Below, one piece after another: positions 37,285-47,547 of a stretch of 64,000 nt of DNA. Positions within the stretch are counted from its first letter, which is position 1; each line of letters opens with the position of its first letter. Source of the DNA: Palsa-461 sp963768185. Its GTDB lineage: Bacteria > Actinomycetota > Acidimicrobiia > Acidimicrobiales > RAAP-2. The notes under the pieces were generated by a model. It was not told the origin of the DNA and searched no databases. It saw only the letters and a program-made list of their open reading frames with translations. The stretch lies in the NCBI GenBank assembly GCA_963768185.1, contig CAVYGS010000005.1, positions 620,001 through 684,000 on the forward strand. The letters run 5' to 3'. A program made the position numbers and the translations under genes.

Positions 37285-37929
37285 TCAACCCTCCGGCGAG
37301 GGGCCCTTCGAGCGAACGTCCTCGACGTGTGCGAACGCGTCCCGCAGCTCGGTGATCCACGCCTCTTCGTTCTTTGCGACGAGGCGGACGCACCAGGCCA
37401 GCGCCTCGCTGCGGCTTCGGGCGACGCCGGCGTCGAGCAGGGTGTCGAGCACGTGGCGCTCGGGCATCCGCAAACGCGTCATCACCGGCACGCTCGCCGA
37501 GGTGAAGACCTCAAGCGAGTCGCCGCAGCGGGCGCCCCACGAGATGATCTTGCCGAATTCGGCCTCGGCCTCCGCAGCAATCCGCACGCGGTGGTCGCGG
37601 GTGTCCTCGCGATGTCCGCTGATGCGGGCAGACTCCGCGGTCGAACGATCCTCGGGAGACGAGCCGGCCGGAAGCTCAACTGAACCCAGCCGCCCGACGA
37701 TCAGGATCTCGTCGGCGTCGACGGAGACCTGAGGCGCCTCGATGTACCAATCCCCGGGCACCCGTCCGACGACCCAGGCTGCGATGCGCTGGCGCTGCTC
37801 GCCGGTTGGCCGCTCTTCACCACGACGTCCCCGGCCCCGCCGCGGACCCCCGTGGCCCCACGGACCCGGACCCATCCCTCGGCCGCCGCGGCGGCCCCTG
37901 CCCTGCCAATTCATTGGATCAAATACCAT
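37285..37929 (-). CDS. Hypothetical protein with Gly/Arg-rich N-terminus
   Basis: About 214 residues from ATG 37929 (ATG 37914 is an alternative). Residues ~5-40 are an RGG-like Gly/Arg/Pro tract. The rest is a mixed alpha/beta domain (D-W-Y-I-E-A-P-Q-V-S-V-D-A-D-E-I-L-I-V-G-R-L) and a helical region with P-E-R-H-V-L-D-T-L-L-D-A-G-V-A-R-S-R-S-E-A-L-A-W. That last stretch resembles a ribbon-helix-helix dimer. I do not recognise the family. An unusually AT-rich promoter region lies upstream. Confidence 0.7.
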   Translation of the reverse strand: MVFDPMNWQGRGRRGGRGMGPGPWGHGGPRRGRGRRGEERPTGEQRQRIAAWVVGRVPGDWYIEAPQVSVDADEILIVGRLGSVELPAGSSPEDRSTAESARISGHREDTRDHRVRIAAEAEAEFGKIISWGARCGDSLEVFTSASVPVMTRLRMPERHVLDTLLDAGVARSRSEALAWCVRLVAKNEEAWITELRDAFAHVEDVRSKGPSPEG

Positions 37930-38266
37930 GATTACAACATTACATTGAAAGAGACGAACATGCAAGACCGGCCGAACAAGGCCTGATCGCCGTGCCGATC
38001 TCTGGTCGTGGCCGAGTCGGGCGCGGACGGAAGCACTGTCCCTTCGGCTCCCCTTGGGGTTGCCGTGGGTCGCCCAGACCCGATCACGAGCCCACGCAAG
38101 GTTCATCAGATCGCCCTGATCTCCCTCCCACTCCGCTGACCGTCGACAGGACCGGCTCGTCCAGGCTCATCGGTTCCGTGCTGCGCTCGCCGCTCGCGAC
38201 TCGTGGGCGGCGTGGCGCGCGGCTGGTGCGACGGCTCCGAGGGGACCCCGCCGGTAGGTTGTTGGC
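37930..38266. promoter_or_regulatory. Divergent intergenic region with a leaderless -10 for the VOC gene
   Basis: 337 bases with no gene. TAGGTT at 38255-38260 is followed by 6 bases and ATG 38267, a leaderless arrangement. Next to the opposite gene, 37921-37950 is strikingly AT-rich for this genome and should hold that gene's promoter. Confidence 0.5.
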
Positions 38267-38845
38267 ATGGAGATCGACGCGACACCAGACCCAATCGGCG
38301 AGACCCCGAGATGGCGCGGCATCAACCACTTAGCGCTCATCACCAACGACATGGATGCGACCGTCCGCTTCTATCACGGCGTCCTCGGCGCCCGTCTCGT
38401 GGCCGATCTTGCGGCGCCCGGGCAATTCCGCCACTACTTCTTCGAGCTCGGGGCGGAGAACACGATCGCCTTCTTCGAGTACACGAACCATCCGGTCGAG
38501 GCGTTCGCCAAGCCCGCGGGGCTCCCGGACGCGAGGGCCATTCAGTTCGACCACGTGTCCTTCAACCTCCCCGACGAGGCGGCGTTGCTCGCACTGCGGA
38601 ATCGCCTGAAGGCCGCGGGCTCCGAGGTCACCGATGTCGTGGACCATGGTTTCCTGCGCTCGGTCTACTTCACTGACCCCAGCGGCATCGCACTCGAGGC
38701 CTCGTGCTGGGTCGTCGATCCGACGGGCCGTCCCGCCGACTATGCCGACGAGGGACTTTTCTCAGACCCCGATCCGGTGCCGGCGGTCGTCGAGCTGCGC
38801 AGAGACGGGCAGCTCAGTACGGTGCCCCAGACGCAGTTGGTCTAG
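38267..38845 (+). CDS. VOC family protein (glyoxalase-like)
   Basis: A 192-residue vicinal-oxygen-chelate protein. It has I-N-H-L-A-L-I-T-N-D-M-D with the first metal His, F-Y-H-G-V-L-G, F-D-H-V-S-F for the second half, and V-Y-F-T-D-P-S-G-I-A-L-E, the classic second-repeat end with the metal Glu. A catalytic dioxygenase or lyase is likely, but the substrate cannot be told. The start ATG 38267 is supported by the leaderless -10. Confidence 0.88.
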   Translation: MEIDATPDPIGETPRWRGINHLALITNDMDATVRFYHGVLGARLVADLAAPGQFRHYFFELGAENTIAFFEYTNHPVEAFAKPAGLPDARAIQFDHVSFNLPDEAALLALRNRLKAAGSEVTDVVDHGFLRSVYFTDPSGIALEASCWVVDPTGRPADYADEGLFSDPDPVPAVVELRRDGQLSTVPQTQLV

Positions 38846-38914
38846 CGAGCTCGGTCGCCGGTACGGCGGCTCGAGCACCCGACAACTCGGGTCGAAACTG
38901 CGCCGTGCTCTGGA

Positions 38915-39766
38915 TCAGCGGTACACGACCCCGATGCCGTCCCCGCGGTACCAGTGGTTGCGCGGCTGTTCCTGGAAGAAAGCGAACCGGTAACCCCGTT
39001 CCTCGGCCCAGTCCACAAGGGCCGATGTCTCCGTCGCGTTGTCGCTGAGCACCACCCCCCCATCGGTCAGCCGCGGTGCGACGGCACAGAACTCGCCGTA
39101 CTCGTAGTTGTGGGTGTGCAGGCTGTCGTGGAGAAAGAGGCCAACGGGCTCCGAGCCCGCCTTCAGAATCTCCTGCGAGTCACCGAGCTCTCGATCGATC
39201 ACCGAGTCCCAACGTCCGCCGATCAGGGACCCAGATTCCGGGTTGATGTCAATCGTCGTGAGCCTGCCGGTGCCATTGCGCAGGAGCGCCTCCGCCAACA
39301 CGAGAGACCCCAGGCCCTTGTCGGTCCCGGTCTCGACCACTCGTGCCGGCTTGAGCACCCGCACGAACGCGTACCAGCCCATCCGCCTCCCGTATCGAGC
39401 CTCGGGGTCGGAAAGTCCCTGGCGGGGCCCGGAGAGCGACCTCTCTCGAATGTGTCGGCGTAGGTCGGTGTCCCCCGCCAACTCTTCGAAGTACTCGCGG
39501 ATCTCCTCGACGGGTCGACTCGTGACCGAGGCCACGAACCACTCGAGGTACCGGATATTGCGCGGCGTGAGCTCGTAGGTGAAGTTCGTGTGCTCCCGAG
39601 ACCGAACGAGCCAAGTCGCAGAACTCCGGATCGTGGGCCAGTCGTTCTTGGCGACCAGCCTCACTCGCTCGGGGAACGCCACAAGCCGCGCCAAGCGCGA
39701 GCGTGCCAAGCGCCGGCGCAGCCGGTGTCGACTCTCAGGGCCGGGACTGACCGTCGAAGATGTCAT
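38915..39766 (-). CDS. Class I SAM-dependent methyltransferase (surface-glycan type)
   Basis: About 283 residues. The SAM motif is V-V-E-T-G-T-D-K-G-L-G-S, followed by L-T-T-I-D-I-N-P-E and F-L-H-D-S-L-H-T-H, and G-G-V-V-L-S-D-N. This is the Methyltransf_24-like pattern with an N-terminal helical extension. ATG 39766 is chosen; the longer frame to 39871 overlaps the TGTATCA box at 39799. The box and the helper domain suggest a glycan-modifying role (inference). Confidence 0.78.
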   Translation of the reverse strand: MTSSTVSPGPESRHRLRRRLARSRLARLVAFPERVRLVAKNDWPTIRSSATWLVRSREHTNFTYELTPRNIRYLEWFVASVTSRPVEEIREYFEELAGDTDLRRHIRERSLSGPRQGLSDPEARYGRRMGWYAFVRVLKPARVVETGTDKGLGSLVLAEALLRNGTGRLTTIDINPESGSLIGGRWDSVIDRELGDSQEILKAGSEPVGLFLHDSLHTHNYEYGEFCAVAPRLTDGGVVLSDNATETSALVDWAEERGYRFAFFQEQPRNHWYRGDGIGVVYR

Positions 39767-39798
39767 GAGCAGGCTCTTTGAGTGCCGTGCCACGGCGT

Positions 39799-39807
39799 TT
39801 GATACAT
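39799..39807 (-). promoter_or_regulatory. TGTATCA box upstream of the methyltransferase
   Basis: On the minus strand the site reads ATGTATCAA and ends about 32 bases before ATG 39766. It is identical over 9 bases to sites at 34882, 60665 and 60699. Confidence 0.4.
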
Positions 39808-39959
39808 GACACGGAAGCGAGAAATCACGCGCAGTTGTCGAAACGCACGTGCGGACAGGCGGCTCTATCAAGGATAGCTAGCGGCCGCTCATGGCATGAG
39901 CGAGAGCTGGCTCTTCAAGCACCTTGCCTGCTCCCCAGCTCCCCAGCTCCCCGACACGG

Positions 39960-42194
39960 TCAGTCGTTCCGGGCGACCTCGGGACCCGTAATCCGGTTGA
40001 GCAGCGGGAACGTCGAAGCGATGATCGCGAGCGAAGCAGCAAGTCCAACAAGAATGGTCGCCCAGTACGCGATTCCCGGCATGCTGAACGCAATGCCAAC
40101 CTGGGAGTGGAGATAAAGGGCGGCCGACACGAGGCCGACCACGATCGACACCGCGGCGACCAGGAAGAGGGGCAGCGCACTCTCCAGCGCGACCACACGA
40201 TGCAAGAGCGCGGTGGGGACACCTGTCAGCCTGAGCAAGCTGAACGGGCGCTTCCGCTCACCCAAACCCGCTGCGACGTTCACGGCGAGGCTGCAGGCGG
40301 CGATGATGAGACTCGCCACGATGGTCACATCGGTCATGTCCTGAATCATGGCGAGGAGGCGCGCTGTCGACGGATCGACCGCCTCGACTGCAACCGGAGT
40401 GCCCTGGAAGGGGAAGGCCCGTTCGAGCGCGGTCCGTGCCCGTTCAATCGCTCCGGAGGACTCGTCGGTTGCGACGACGATCGCATCAACGGGGAGACGC
40501 GCGACCTCCGCCACTGACAGGTGAGCCGACGGCCAGACCGTCGACGAAGCGTGCGAGTGGTGTCCAAGGAGGTTCGACAGGAAGTAGCCGACACTCGCCG
40601 CCGTCGCACCCGGCGCGCATTTGCCGATCGCGGGGGTCTTCACCAGCTGGTTGCACGCAACAATCCCGAACGACCTGTCTATCGGAGCTTGGGTCGGGCT
40701 CTCATGGACCACCGTCACACTGCGCACACCGCGCGTCGCGCGGATCTCGGCGAGCACCCTGGCCGGGATCGAGGCGACTTGGGCTGACGCGGGACAGTTT
40801 GTCGTCGAGAAGCTGCAGAACGGTTCGGCGAGGGTGCCTCTTCCCCCGCTCCCTCCGCCAGGACCGCTGACAGCGGCAACGGAGCTGAGCGCCCCGATCG
40901 CGGCACTCGCGATGAACAGAGCGATGACGAGCCCACTGATGAACCGGAAGGCCGCCTTCGGATTGTCGAGGAGCCGGCGGCCGGCGATGAGCGCAGCGGG
41001 GCGGCTGGCCCGCCGCGCCATAAGTCGAGAACCCACGGTCGTGAACCATGGTCCGGCGAGCACAAGTCCCACGATGAGGAGCACGAAACCCGCGAGCAGC
41101 TCCAGAAGCTGGCCGCCGACGTCGCCCGGCTTGCCGGCCGCGTCAAAGTAGGCGAGCACGGCGATGCCGGCGAGGAGCGGGATGAGCCGCCCGATCCGCG
41201 GGAGGCGGGACCACGCTCGCCGGTTCACGCCGAGCGGCGAGATCTGGACCCTCCGAAGCGCGAGGCGGGCGGATACGACGGCCGCGACCGGGACGCCGAT
41301 CACGGCGAGCACGATGTCGATCGAGTGCAGCGAGAGATCGCCTTGAGCGAAGGGCGCTCCGGTAAACGGCACACGGTAGAGCAGCGGCCGGAAGGCGAAG
41401 AAGAGTGCGAAGCCGACCGCGACACCGGCGGTTGCCGCGACCACCGCCTCCACCGCGGAGACCACAGAAACCTGACGCGGCGTGGCGCCGACGAGCCGCA
41501 TCGCGGCGAAGCGTTCTTCGCGCCGCGCCGCTGACAGACGGCTCGCAGTCGCGATCAAGATCAGCACCGGCAGCAAGAGCGCGATGGCGCCGCCAGCCAG
41601 AATGAACTGCAAGACGGGTCCGCTCCCAAGGGTGTTCTCGCAGGCGTAGCAGCTGGCGGGGGTGCGTTGGATGGCTCCGACCTCGACCGCCCCAGGCGCC
41701 TGCGAGAGCTGGCGTGCGGTGTGCCCGATGACGATGATCAGCGAGTTCGGGGAGGGCAGCGCCGCTGGGCCGATGGTCCCGATCTGCCGGCCCGGATACC
41801 TGTCGCGTAGCTCGGTCGCCGGTTCGGTCCGAAGGAGCGTCGTGAGGGCGGGCGAGGCGAAGTACTCGCCCGGTCCTGGCAGCCGGGACATCCCGGGCGG
41901 CACCGGAGCGTTCGGCCCGCTCGCGGCGACATCGACTCGGTCGATCGCCTGGTCGCCAAACTCGTCGGTGCCGGCCAGCCACCACAGTCTGCCGGACGTC
42001 GGGGTCGGTGGTGACGCCTGCGCTGCTGTATCGAGCCACGCACCACGGTCGGTCTGGGCGTGGAGCCCGTTGAATCCGGCCAGGGCGGCCAGCAGGAGGC
42101 CGACGCCGAGGGCGACGGCCGCCGCGGTCACGAGCATGCGCAGCGCGGCTTCACGTCCGCTTCCGAGCGTAAGACGGAGCCCGAGCCGAATCAT
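39960..42194 (-). CDS. ABC transporter permease, FtsX/MacB type
   Basis: A 744-residue permease. A helix at residues ~16-45 is followed by a large extracytoplasmic domain with two Cys (C-Y-A-C), then helix groups near 195-310 and 335-430, a second outside domain with a C-S-F-S-T-T-N-C pair, and final helices near 625-740. The FtsX fold with paired outer loops is typical of export or mechanotransmission systems. ATG 42194 overlaps the ATPase stop by 4 bases. It is the last gene of the PadR-controlled operon. Confidence 0.88.
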   Translation of the reverse strand: MIRLGLRLTLGSGREAALRMLVTAAAVALGVGLLLAALAGFNGLHAQTDRGAWLDTAAQASPPTPTSGRLWWLAGTDEFGDQAIDRVDVAASGPNAPVPPGMSRLPGPGEYFASPALTTLLRTEPATELRDRYPGRQIGTIGPAALPSPNSLIIVIGHTARQLSQAPGAVEVGAIQRTPASCYACENTLGSGPVLQFILAGGAIALLLPVLILIATASRLSAARREERFAAMRLVGATPRQVSVVSAVEAVVAATAGVAVGFALFFAFRPLLYRVPFTGAPFAQGDLSLHSIDIVLAVIGVPVAAVVSARLALRRVQISPLGVNRRAWSRLPRIGRLIPLLAGIAVLAYFDAAGKPGDVGGQLLELLAGFVLLIVGLVLAGPWFTTVGSRLMARRASRPAALIAGRRLLDNPKAAFRFISGLVIALFIASAAIGALSSVAAVSGPGGGSGGRGTLAEPFCSFSTTNCPASAQVASIPARVLAEIRATRGVRSVTVVHESPTQAPIDRSFGIVACNQLVKTPAIGKCAPGATAASVGYFLSNLLGHHSHASSTVWPSAHLSVAEVARLPVDAIVVATDESSGAIERARTALERAFPFQGTPVAVEAVDPSTARLLAMIQDMTDVTIVASLIIAACSLAVNVAAGLGERKRPFSLLRLTGVPTALLHRVVALESALPLFLVAAVSIVVGLVSAALYLHSQVGIAFSMPGIAYWATILVGLAASLAIIASTFPLLNRITGPEVARND

Positions 42195-42906
42195 CCGGCG
42201 ACCGTCTCTGGGGTGGTCACCCGCCCGTCGCGAACGATGACCTCGCGGTCGGCGTAGGCGGCGACACGGGGTTCGTGAGTAACGAGGACGACTGTCGACC
42301 CCTGCTCCACGCGGTGCTCGTCAACAGGTCCATGACGCGCTCCCCGTTCAGCGAGTCGAGGGATCCGGTCGGCTCGTCGGCGAAGAGCACGTCTGGATGG
42401 GCAACGAGACCTCGCGCCAGAGCGACGCGCTGTGACTGCCCGCCCGACATCTCGCCGGTGCGGTGACGCTCCGTGCCCTCGAGGCCGAGGCGCTCGAACC
42501 AACTTCGGGCAACTCGAAGTGCCTCGTCACGGCGTGTGCCTCCGAGCAATAGCGGCAGCGCGACGTTCTCCTCAGCGGTGAGCTCCGGCACGAGCTGGCC
42601 GAACTGGAAGACGAAGCCGAAACGGTCTCGACGGAGGCGGCTCCGCTGCTGCTCGCGCATGGTGTCGAGGCGCTGACCGTCGAAGGAGACCTCACCTGAA
42701 TCCGGGACGAGGATGCCCGCCAGGCAGTGGAGCAAGGTCGACTTGCCTGAGCCGCTCGGACCCATGACCGCCACGATCTCGCCTCGCTGCACGGAGAAAC
42801 TGGCGCCGCGAAGCGCCGGCGTCTCCCCGAAGGAAAGCACCAGGTCGCGCGCCTCGGCGATCACGCCTCCGACCCGGACAGCGAGATAACCGTTCGGTCC
42901 GTTCAT
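42191..42906 (-). CDS. ABC transporter ATP-binding protein, frame broken near 3' end
   Basis: The Walker A is G-P-S-G-S-G-K-S-T, the signature is M-S-G-G-Q-S-Q-R, and the Walker B is V-L-F-A-D-E-P-T-G-S-L-D, all in frame from ATG 42906. At about 42314 the frame breaks: the expected V-V-L-V-T-H-E-P-R switch-His strand continues in the next frame to the stop at 42191. One lost base in ACCGCGTGG explains this. LolD/MacB-like. ATG 42906 overlaps the padR stop (ATGA). Confidence 0.88.
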
Positions 42907-43427
42907 GACGCCACCTCCTCGGCGAGTGCGGCGAGTCGCGCCACTGTGAGGTCGATCCAGCGCAGGTCTGCTTCCAGGTGGAAGAGGCCGTGGTCCGCGA
43001 GCAGCGCGTCCACGAGCCTGCCCTCTTGCTTGAGGTGGGTGAGCTCGCGCATCCGACGGAGGTGCGCGGCCCGCTGCGCGTCGAGATACTCCTCTGCTCG
43101 GCGTCCGAGCATGAGCGAGAGCACGACCTTCACGAAGAGGTCGGTCTGGAGGTAAGGCTCGGCGGCAATGGGCTCGGCGAGCCACGCCTCGACCTCGGTC
43201 TTTCCGATCTCGGTGATCGCATAGCGCTTGCGATCAGGACCGGCTCCGGGCTCGGCTCCCCCAGCGATGGCTTTTCCATCTCTCGCGAGACGGGCCAGCG
43301 TCGCGTACACCTGGCCGAAAGGAAGCGGCCGGCCCCGCCCGAAGAAGGCGTCGTAGTCGCGCTTTAGCTCGTAGCCGTGGCTTGGTTCGCGGTCGAGGAG
43401 CCCAAGAAGGGCCATGGGAACGCTCAT
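42903..43427 (-). CDS. PadR family transcriptional regulator
   Basis: A 174-residue repressor. The N-terminal winged helix has A-L-L-G-L-L-D-R-E-P-S-H-G-Y-E-L-K, G-Q-V-Y-A-T-L-A-R-L and K-R-Y-A-I-T-E-I-G, the PadR hallmarks. A C-terminal dimerisation helix region follows (PadR_C). PadR regulators usually repress adjacent multidrug or antimicrobial-peptide efflux genes, which fits the ABC genes just downstream. A palindromic operator overlaps its promoter (43435-43464). Confidence 0.92.
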   Translation of the reverse strand: MSVPMALLGLLDREPSHGYELKRDYDAFFGRGRPLPFGQVYATLARLARDGKAIAGGAEPGAGPDRKRYAITEIGKTEVEAWLAEPIAAEPYLQTDLFVKVVLSLMLGRRAEEYLDAQRAAHLRRMRELTHLKQEGRLVDALLADHGLFHLEADLRWIDLTVARLAALAEEVAS

Positions 43428-43434
43428 ACCCGAG

Positions 43435-43464
43435 AGTATACGTCCAGTATATACCTAGAATCAA
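43435..43464 (-). promoter_or_regulatory. Leaderless promoter and putative PadR operator
   Basis: On the minus strand TTGATT (43464-43459) and TATACT (43440-43435) are 18 bases apart, and TATACT is followed by 7 bases then ATG 43427, so the mRNA would be leaderless. Two self-complementary elements, GTATAC (43436-43441) and GTATATAC (43447-43454), lie within it with centres 12 bases apart. They are good candidates for autorepression. Confidence 0.6.
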
Positions 43465-43730
43465 TAGGCCTCACGCTGCTTCGATGTGTGATCCCGTTTC
43501 GAGGATGCGGCTCTCGGCTGTCGCCTGAAACGGTGCCGAATCAGGGGCGCGACTCGGCGAACCGGACCGTCAAGCGAGCGGCGGCGTAGCCATTCCCGAT
43601 GGCCATGCGAACGTCCGCTTGCGCGTGACCGCCGGCCTCCGACGCGGTCGTTGCTCACCACTGCGACGACTGGTCCTCGACCGCGACCGCGGACTACCAA
43701 CGGATCCCCTAGGGCGAAATCCAGCTCTAC

Positions 43731-43769
43731 GATGTCTCGCGACATCACTCTCCGATGTCTTGACACATC
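43731..43769. repeat. Tandem dyads next to tRNA-Arg
   Basis: GATGTCTCGCGACATC (43731-43746) and GATGTCTTGACACATC (43754-43769) are direct copies of one dyad, 23 bases apart, ending 7 bases from the tRNA 3' end. They may be the terminal repeat of a lost insertion sequence (such dyads occur at IS481-family ends) or an operator pair; both are inference. The rest of 43465-43730 shows no feature. Confidence 0.45.
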
Positions 43770-43776
43770 ACAAAAG

Positions 43777-43849
43777 CGCCCCGGGCAGGATTCGAACCTG
43801 CGGCACACGGTTTAGGAAACCGCTGCTCTATCCCCTGAGCTACCGGGGC
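43777..43849 (-). tRNA. tRNA-Arg (anticodon CCU)
   Basis: A 73-base tRNA. The acceptor GCCCCGG pairs with CCGGGGC, the D-arm is GCTC-AGGGGATA-GAGC, the anticodon loop TTCCTAA gives CCT, and the T-arm GCAGG-TTCGAAT-CCTGC is perfect. The CCA end is not encoded. It reads the AGG codon. The 3' end abuts the tandem dyads, a common integration context. Confidence 0.95.
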
Positions 43850-43971
43850 GGGGATACCGGGCAGCCTACCGACGACCTTGACGGCCACCCCGGGTCCTCC
43901 GGGCCCGAAACCCTCGAGTGGGCTGTAGTTTCTCGTCCAGCAGGCAGCGGGCCTGAGCCCAGGAGGAACCG

Positions 43972-44709
43972 ATGGGACTGTTCCAGAGAGCCCACGACAT
44001 CGTTGAGGCGAAGGCCAACAAGGCGTTGGACTCGGCCGAGAAACCCGATGAGATGCTCGACCTCTCCTACGAGAAGATGCTCGAGCAGATCACCCAGGTG
44101 AAGCGCTCCCTGGTCGACATCGCGGCGTCGCGCAAGCAGCTCGAACTCCAAGAGCAGCAGCTGCAGCACTCGGTCGACCACCTGCAGGACCAAGCGAAGG
44201 GCGCGCTCGCCGCGAACCGGGAGGACCTGGCCAAGGAGGCCCTCGCCCGCAAGGCGACCGCGCAGCAGCAGATCGACGCTATGGAACCCCAGCACCAGCA
44301 GCTGACCGAGGAAGAAGAGAAGCTCGAGCACACCTTGGCCTCGCTCCAGCAGCGGGTGAACCAGTTCCGCTCGCAAAAGGAAGTGCTGAAGGCGCAGTAC
44401 ACCGCGTCATCGGCGATGTCGAGCGTCGACGAGAGCGTCGCGGGCATCTCGAAGTCCCTCGGGGACTCGGGCGCCGCCCTGCAGCGGGCGCAGGACAAGA
44501 TTGCCAACATGCAGGCGCGCTCAGGCGCGCTCGACGAGCTGCTTGAGTCCGGCGCCCTCGAGGACGTGGGCGGGGGCGACGACGACATCCAAAAGGAGCT
44601 CGACGCTGTGTCGTCGAGTTCGAACGTCGACGCCGAGCTGGCCGCGCTGAAGGCCCAGATGGGCTCGCCCGCGATCGGCTCGGGTTCGGAGACGCCGCCG
44701 TCCAGCTGA
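43972..44709 (+). CDS. PspA/IM30 family protein
   Basis: A 245-residue coiled-coil ESCRT-III-like membrane-stress protein. It starts M-G-L-F-Q-R-A-H-D-I-V-E-A-K-A-N-K-A-L-D, the amphipathic helix 0 that binds damaged membrane, followed by long Gln/Glu/Lys-rich coiled coils to about residue 160. The C-terminus is acidic and Ser-rich, with D-V-G-G-G-D-D-D. AGGAGGAACC precedes ATG 43972. It is usually induced by envelope stress. Confidence 0.92.
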   Translation: MGLFQRAHDIVEAKANKALDSAEKPDEMLDLSYEKMLEQITQVKRSLVDIAASRKQLELQEQQLQHSVDHLQDQAKGALAANREDLAKEALARKATAQQQIDAMEPQHQQLTEEEEKLEHTLASLQQRVNQFRSQKEVLKAQYTASSAMSSVDESVAGISKSLGDSGAALQRAQDKIANMQARSGALDELLESGALEDVGGGDDDIQKELDAVSSSSNVDAELAALKAQMGSPAIGSGSETPPSS

Positions 44710-44838
44710 CGGCCGCCGGGCCACGGCAGGGGCCGCCCGGAGCCCGGCCTATCCTTTGCAACGCCCCGTGTGACCACGTAAAGCCGCGCCGCCGGGCGCT
44801 CGGGCATGGCCACCGGGTCGACACCACCAAGGAGAGCC

Positions 44839-46302
<1,464 letters not shown>

Positions 46303-46318
46303 GCGGCCGAGGCGGTGC

Positions 46319-46990
46319 TCAGCGGTTGAGCTTGGCGCTGGCGAGGACGGTGCCGCTGCTGTTGACGATCCACGCCGTCCGCACCTGGCTCGCGGGGACC
46401 GGGAGCTCGTAGGCCCAGCTGCCCGTGCCCTTCTCCAGCCAGAAGGTCCCGACCGTGGTGGTCGTCCCATTCGCGGTCTCGACCTTGCAGGTGGCGAGCC
46501 CGGTCATGTCCACGTGGTCGACCGACATGAAGACCCACCCCGGATTGCCAGTCGAAAGGTAGACCTCGCCCCGGATCGAATGGTCGGCCGTCAGGCTGGC
46601 GGTGATGGGTGCCGCCGAGACACTGCCCGGCAGGCTGCTGCCGGCCGTGGCGAGGCCCACGCCGAGACCGGCCCCGAGGGCACTCACCAACGCACCGGCG
46701 GCGAGGGCGATCCGCCCGGCGCGCCGGCGCGGGAGCCAGCGGTGGCGCGGCGCCGACACGCCCATCCGCTCGAACAGGCGTGTCTCGAACCCGGCGCTCG
46801 GCTCGGCCTCGGGGGCGAGGGTCAAGATGGCGTCGGCCGCCGCCGAGAGCCGGTCGACCTCCTCTCGGCAGAGGGAGCAGAACTGCACGTGCGACAGCAC
46901 GGTCGAGCGCTCCACGCCGCTCAGCGTCCCGAGCGCGAGCTCGGCCAGGTCGTCGCGGACCGCCGCGCAGCCGTTGGAGGGCAGACTCAT
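46319..46990 (-). CDS. Anti-sigma factor (RskA-like, zinc-finger type)
   Basis: A 223-residue single-pass membrane protein. The N-terminal domain has H34-xxx-C38-xx-C41, the zinc-binding anti-sigma pattern. The membrane helix is at about residues 92-116. The outside part (W-V-F-M-S-V-D-H, G-T-F-W-L-E-K-G) resembles the RskA sensor domain. ATG 46990 overlaps the sigma-factor stop by 4 bases, the usual pairing in which the anti-sigma inhibits its partner until cleaved. Confidence 0.87.
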   Translation of the reverse strand: MSLPSNGCAAVRDDLAELALGTLSGVERSTVLSHVQFCSLCREEVDRLSAAADAILTLAPEAEPSAGFETRLFERMGVSAPRHRWLPRRRAGRIALAAGALVSALGAGLGVGLATAGSSLPGSVSAAPITASLTADHSIRGEVYLSTGNPGWVFMSVDHVDMTGLATCKVETANGTTTTVGTFWLEKGTGSWAYELPVPASQVRTAWIVNSSGTVLASAKLNR

Positions 46991-47547
46991 GGGAGGCTCA
47001 CTGGCACGTCGAGCGTCCGGCGCAGCTTCTGCAGCCCGGCCCGGATACGCGTCTTTGCAGTGCCGAGCGGGATCGACTCTCGCTCGCTCACGTCGGCCGC
47101 CGTCAGCCCGTAGACGACCGCGAGCACGAGCGCGCGGCGCTGCTCGGGCGGCAGCCCGCCGAGGGCCTCGCGGATCTCGGGCGTGTGGTCGAGCGCGTCG
47201 GCTGCCTCCTCGGGCGAGACCTCCTGGCTCACCGCGCCGAGGGTGAGGAAGCGCGCCGGGTCGAGAGGGGTCGACCGGCGGACCCGCATGGCGTCGATGG
47301 CGAGGTTGCGGGTGATGGCGAGCACCCAGGTGGCCGCGGAGGCGCGGCGCGCGTCGAACACCTGGGCGTGCCTCCAGGCGCGCACCATCGCCTCCTGCGC
47401 CACGTCCTCGGCTGCCTGGGGATCGCCCAGCATCGAGACCGCGAGGCCGTACACCCGCCGCTGATAGCGGCGGACGAAGGTGATGGCGGCAGTCTCGTCA
47501 CCGACCGCCATCCCGGCTAGCAGCACCTCGTCGGAGAGTTCGCTCAC
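46987..47547 (-). CDS. ECF sigma factor (SigK-like)
   Basis: A 186-residue sigma-70 of the extracytoplasmic function class. Region 2 has E-D-V-A-Q-E-A-M-V-R-A-W and R-N-L-A-I-D; region 4 has L-P-P-E-Q-R-R-A-L and I-P-L-G-T-A-K-T-R-I-R-A-G-L. The start GTG 47547 is taken because the longer frame to 47898 runs into the divergent gene. The RskA-like partner points to the SigK branch. It is divergent from a secreted-repeat gene that may be its target. Confidence 0.9.
   Translation of the reverse strand: MSELSDEVLLAGMAVGDETAAITFVRRYQRRVYGLAVSMLGDPQAAEDVAQEAMVRAWRHAQVFDARRASAATWVLAITRNLAIDAMRVRRSTPLDPARFLTLGAVSQEVSPEEAADALDHTPEIREALGGLPPEQRRALVLAVVYGLTAADVSERESIPLGTAKTRIRAGLQKLRRTLDVPVSLP

Noticed and set aside
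43461..43808. Minus-strand 115-codon frame over tRNA-Arg and the dyads
   Set aside because: It starts inside the tRNA, and the part after the dyads does not match any transposase I know; treated as non-coding.
44710..44838. SAH riboswitch before ahcY
   Set aside because: The leader is short and I could not find the conserved core of the SAH riboswitch.
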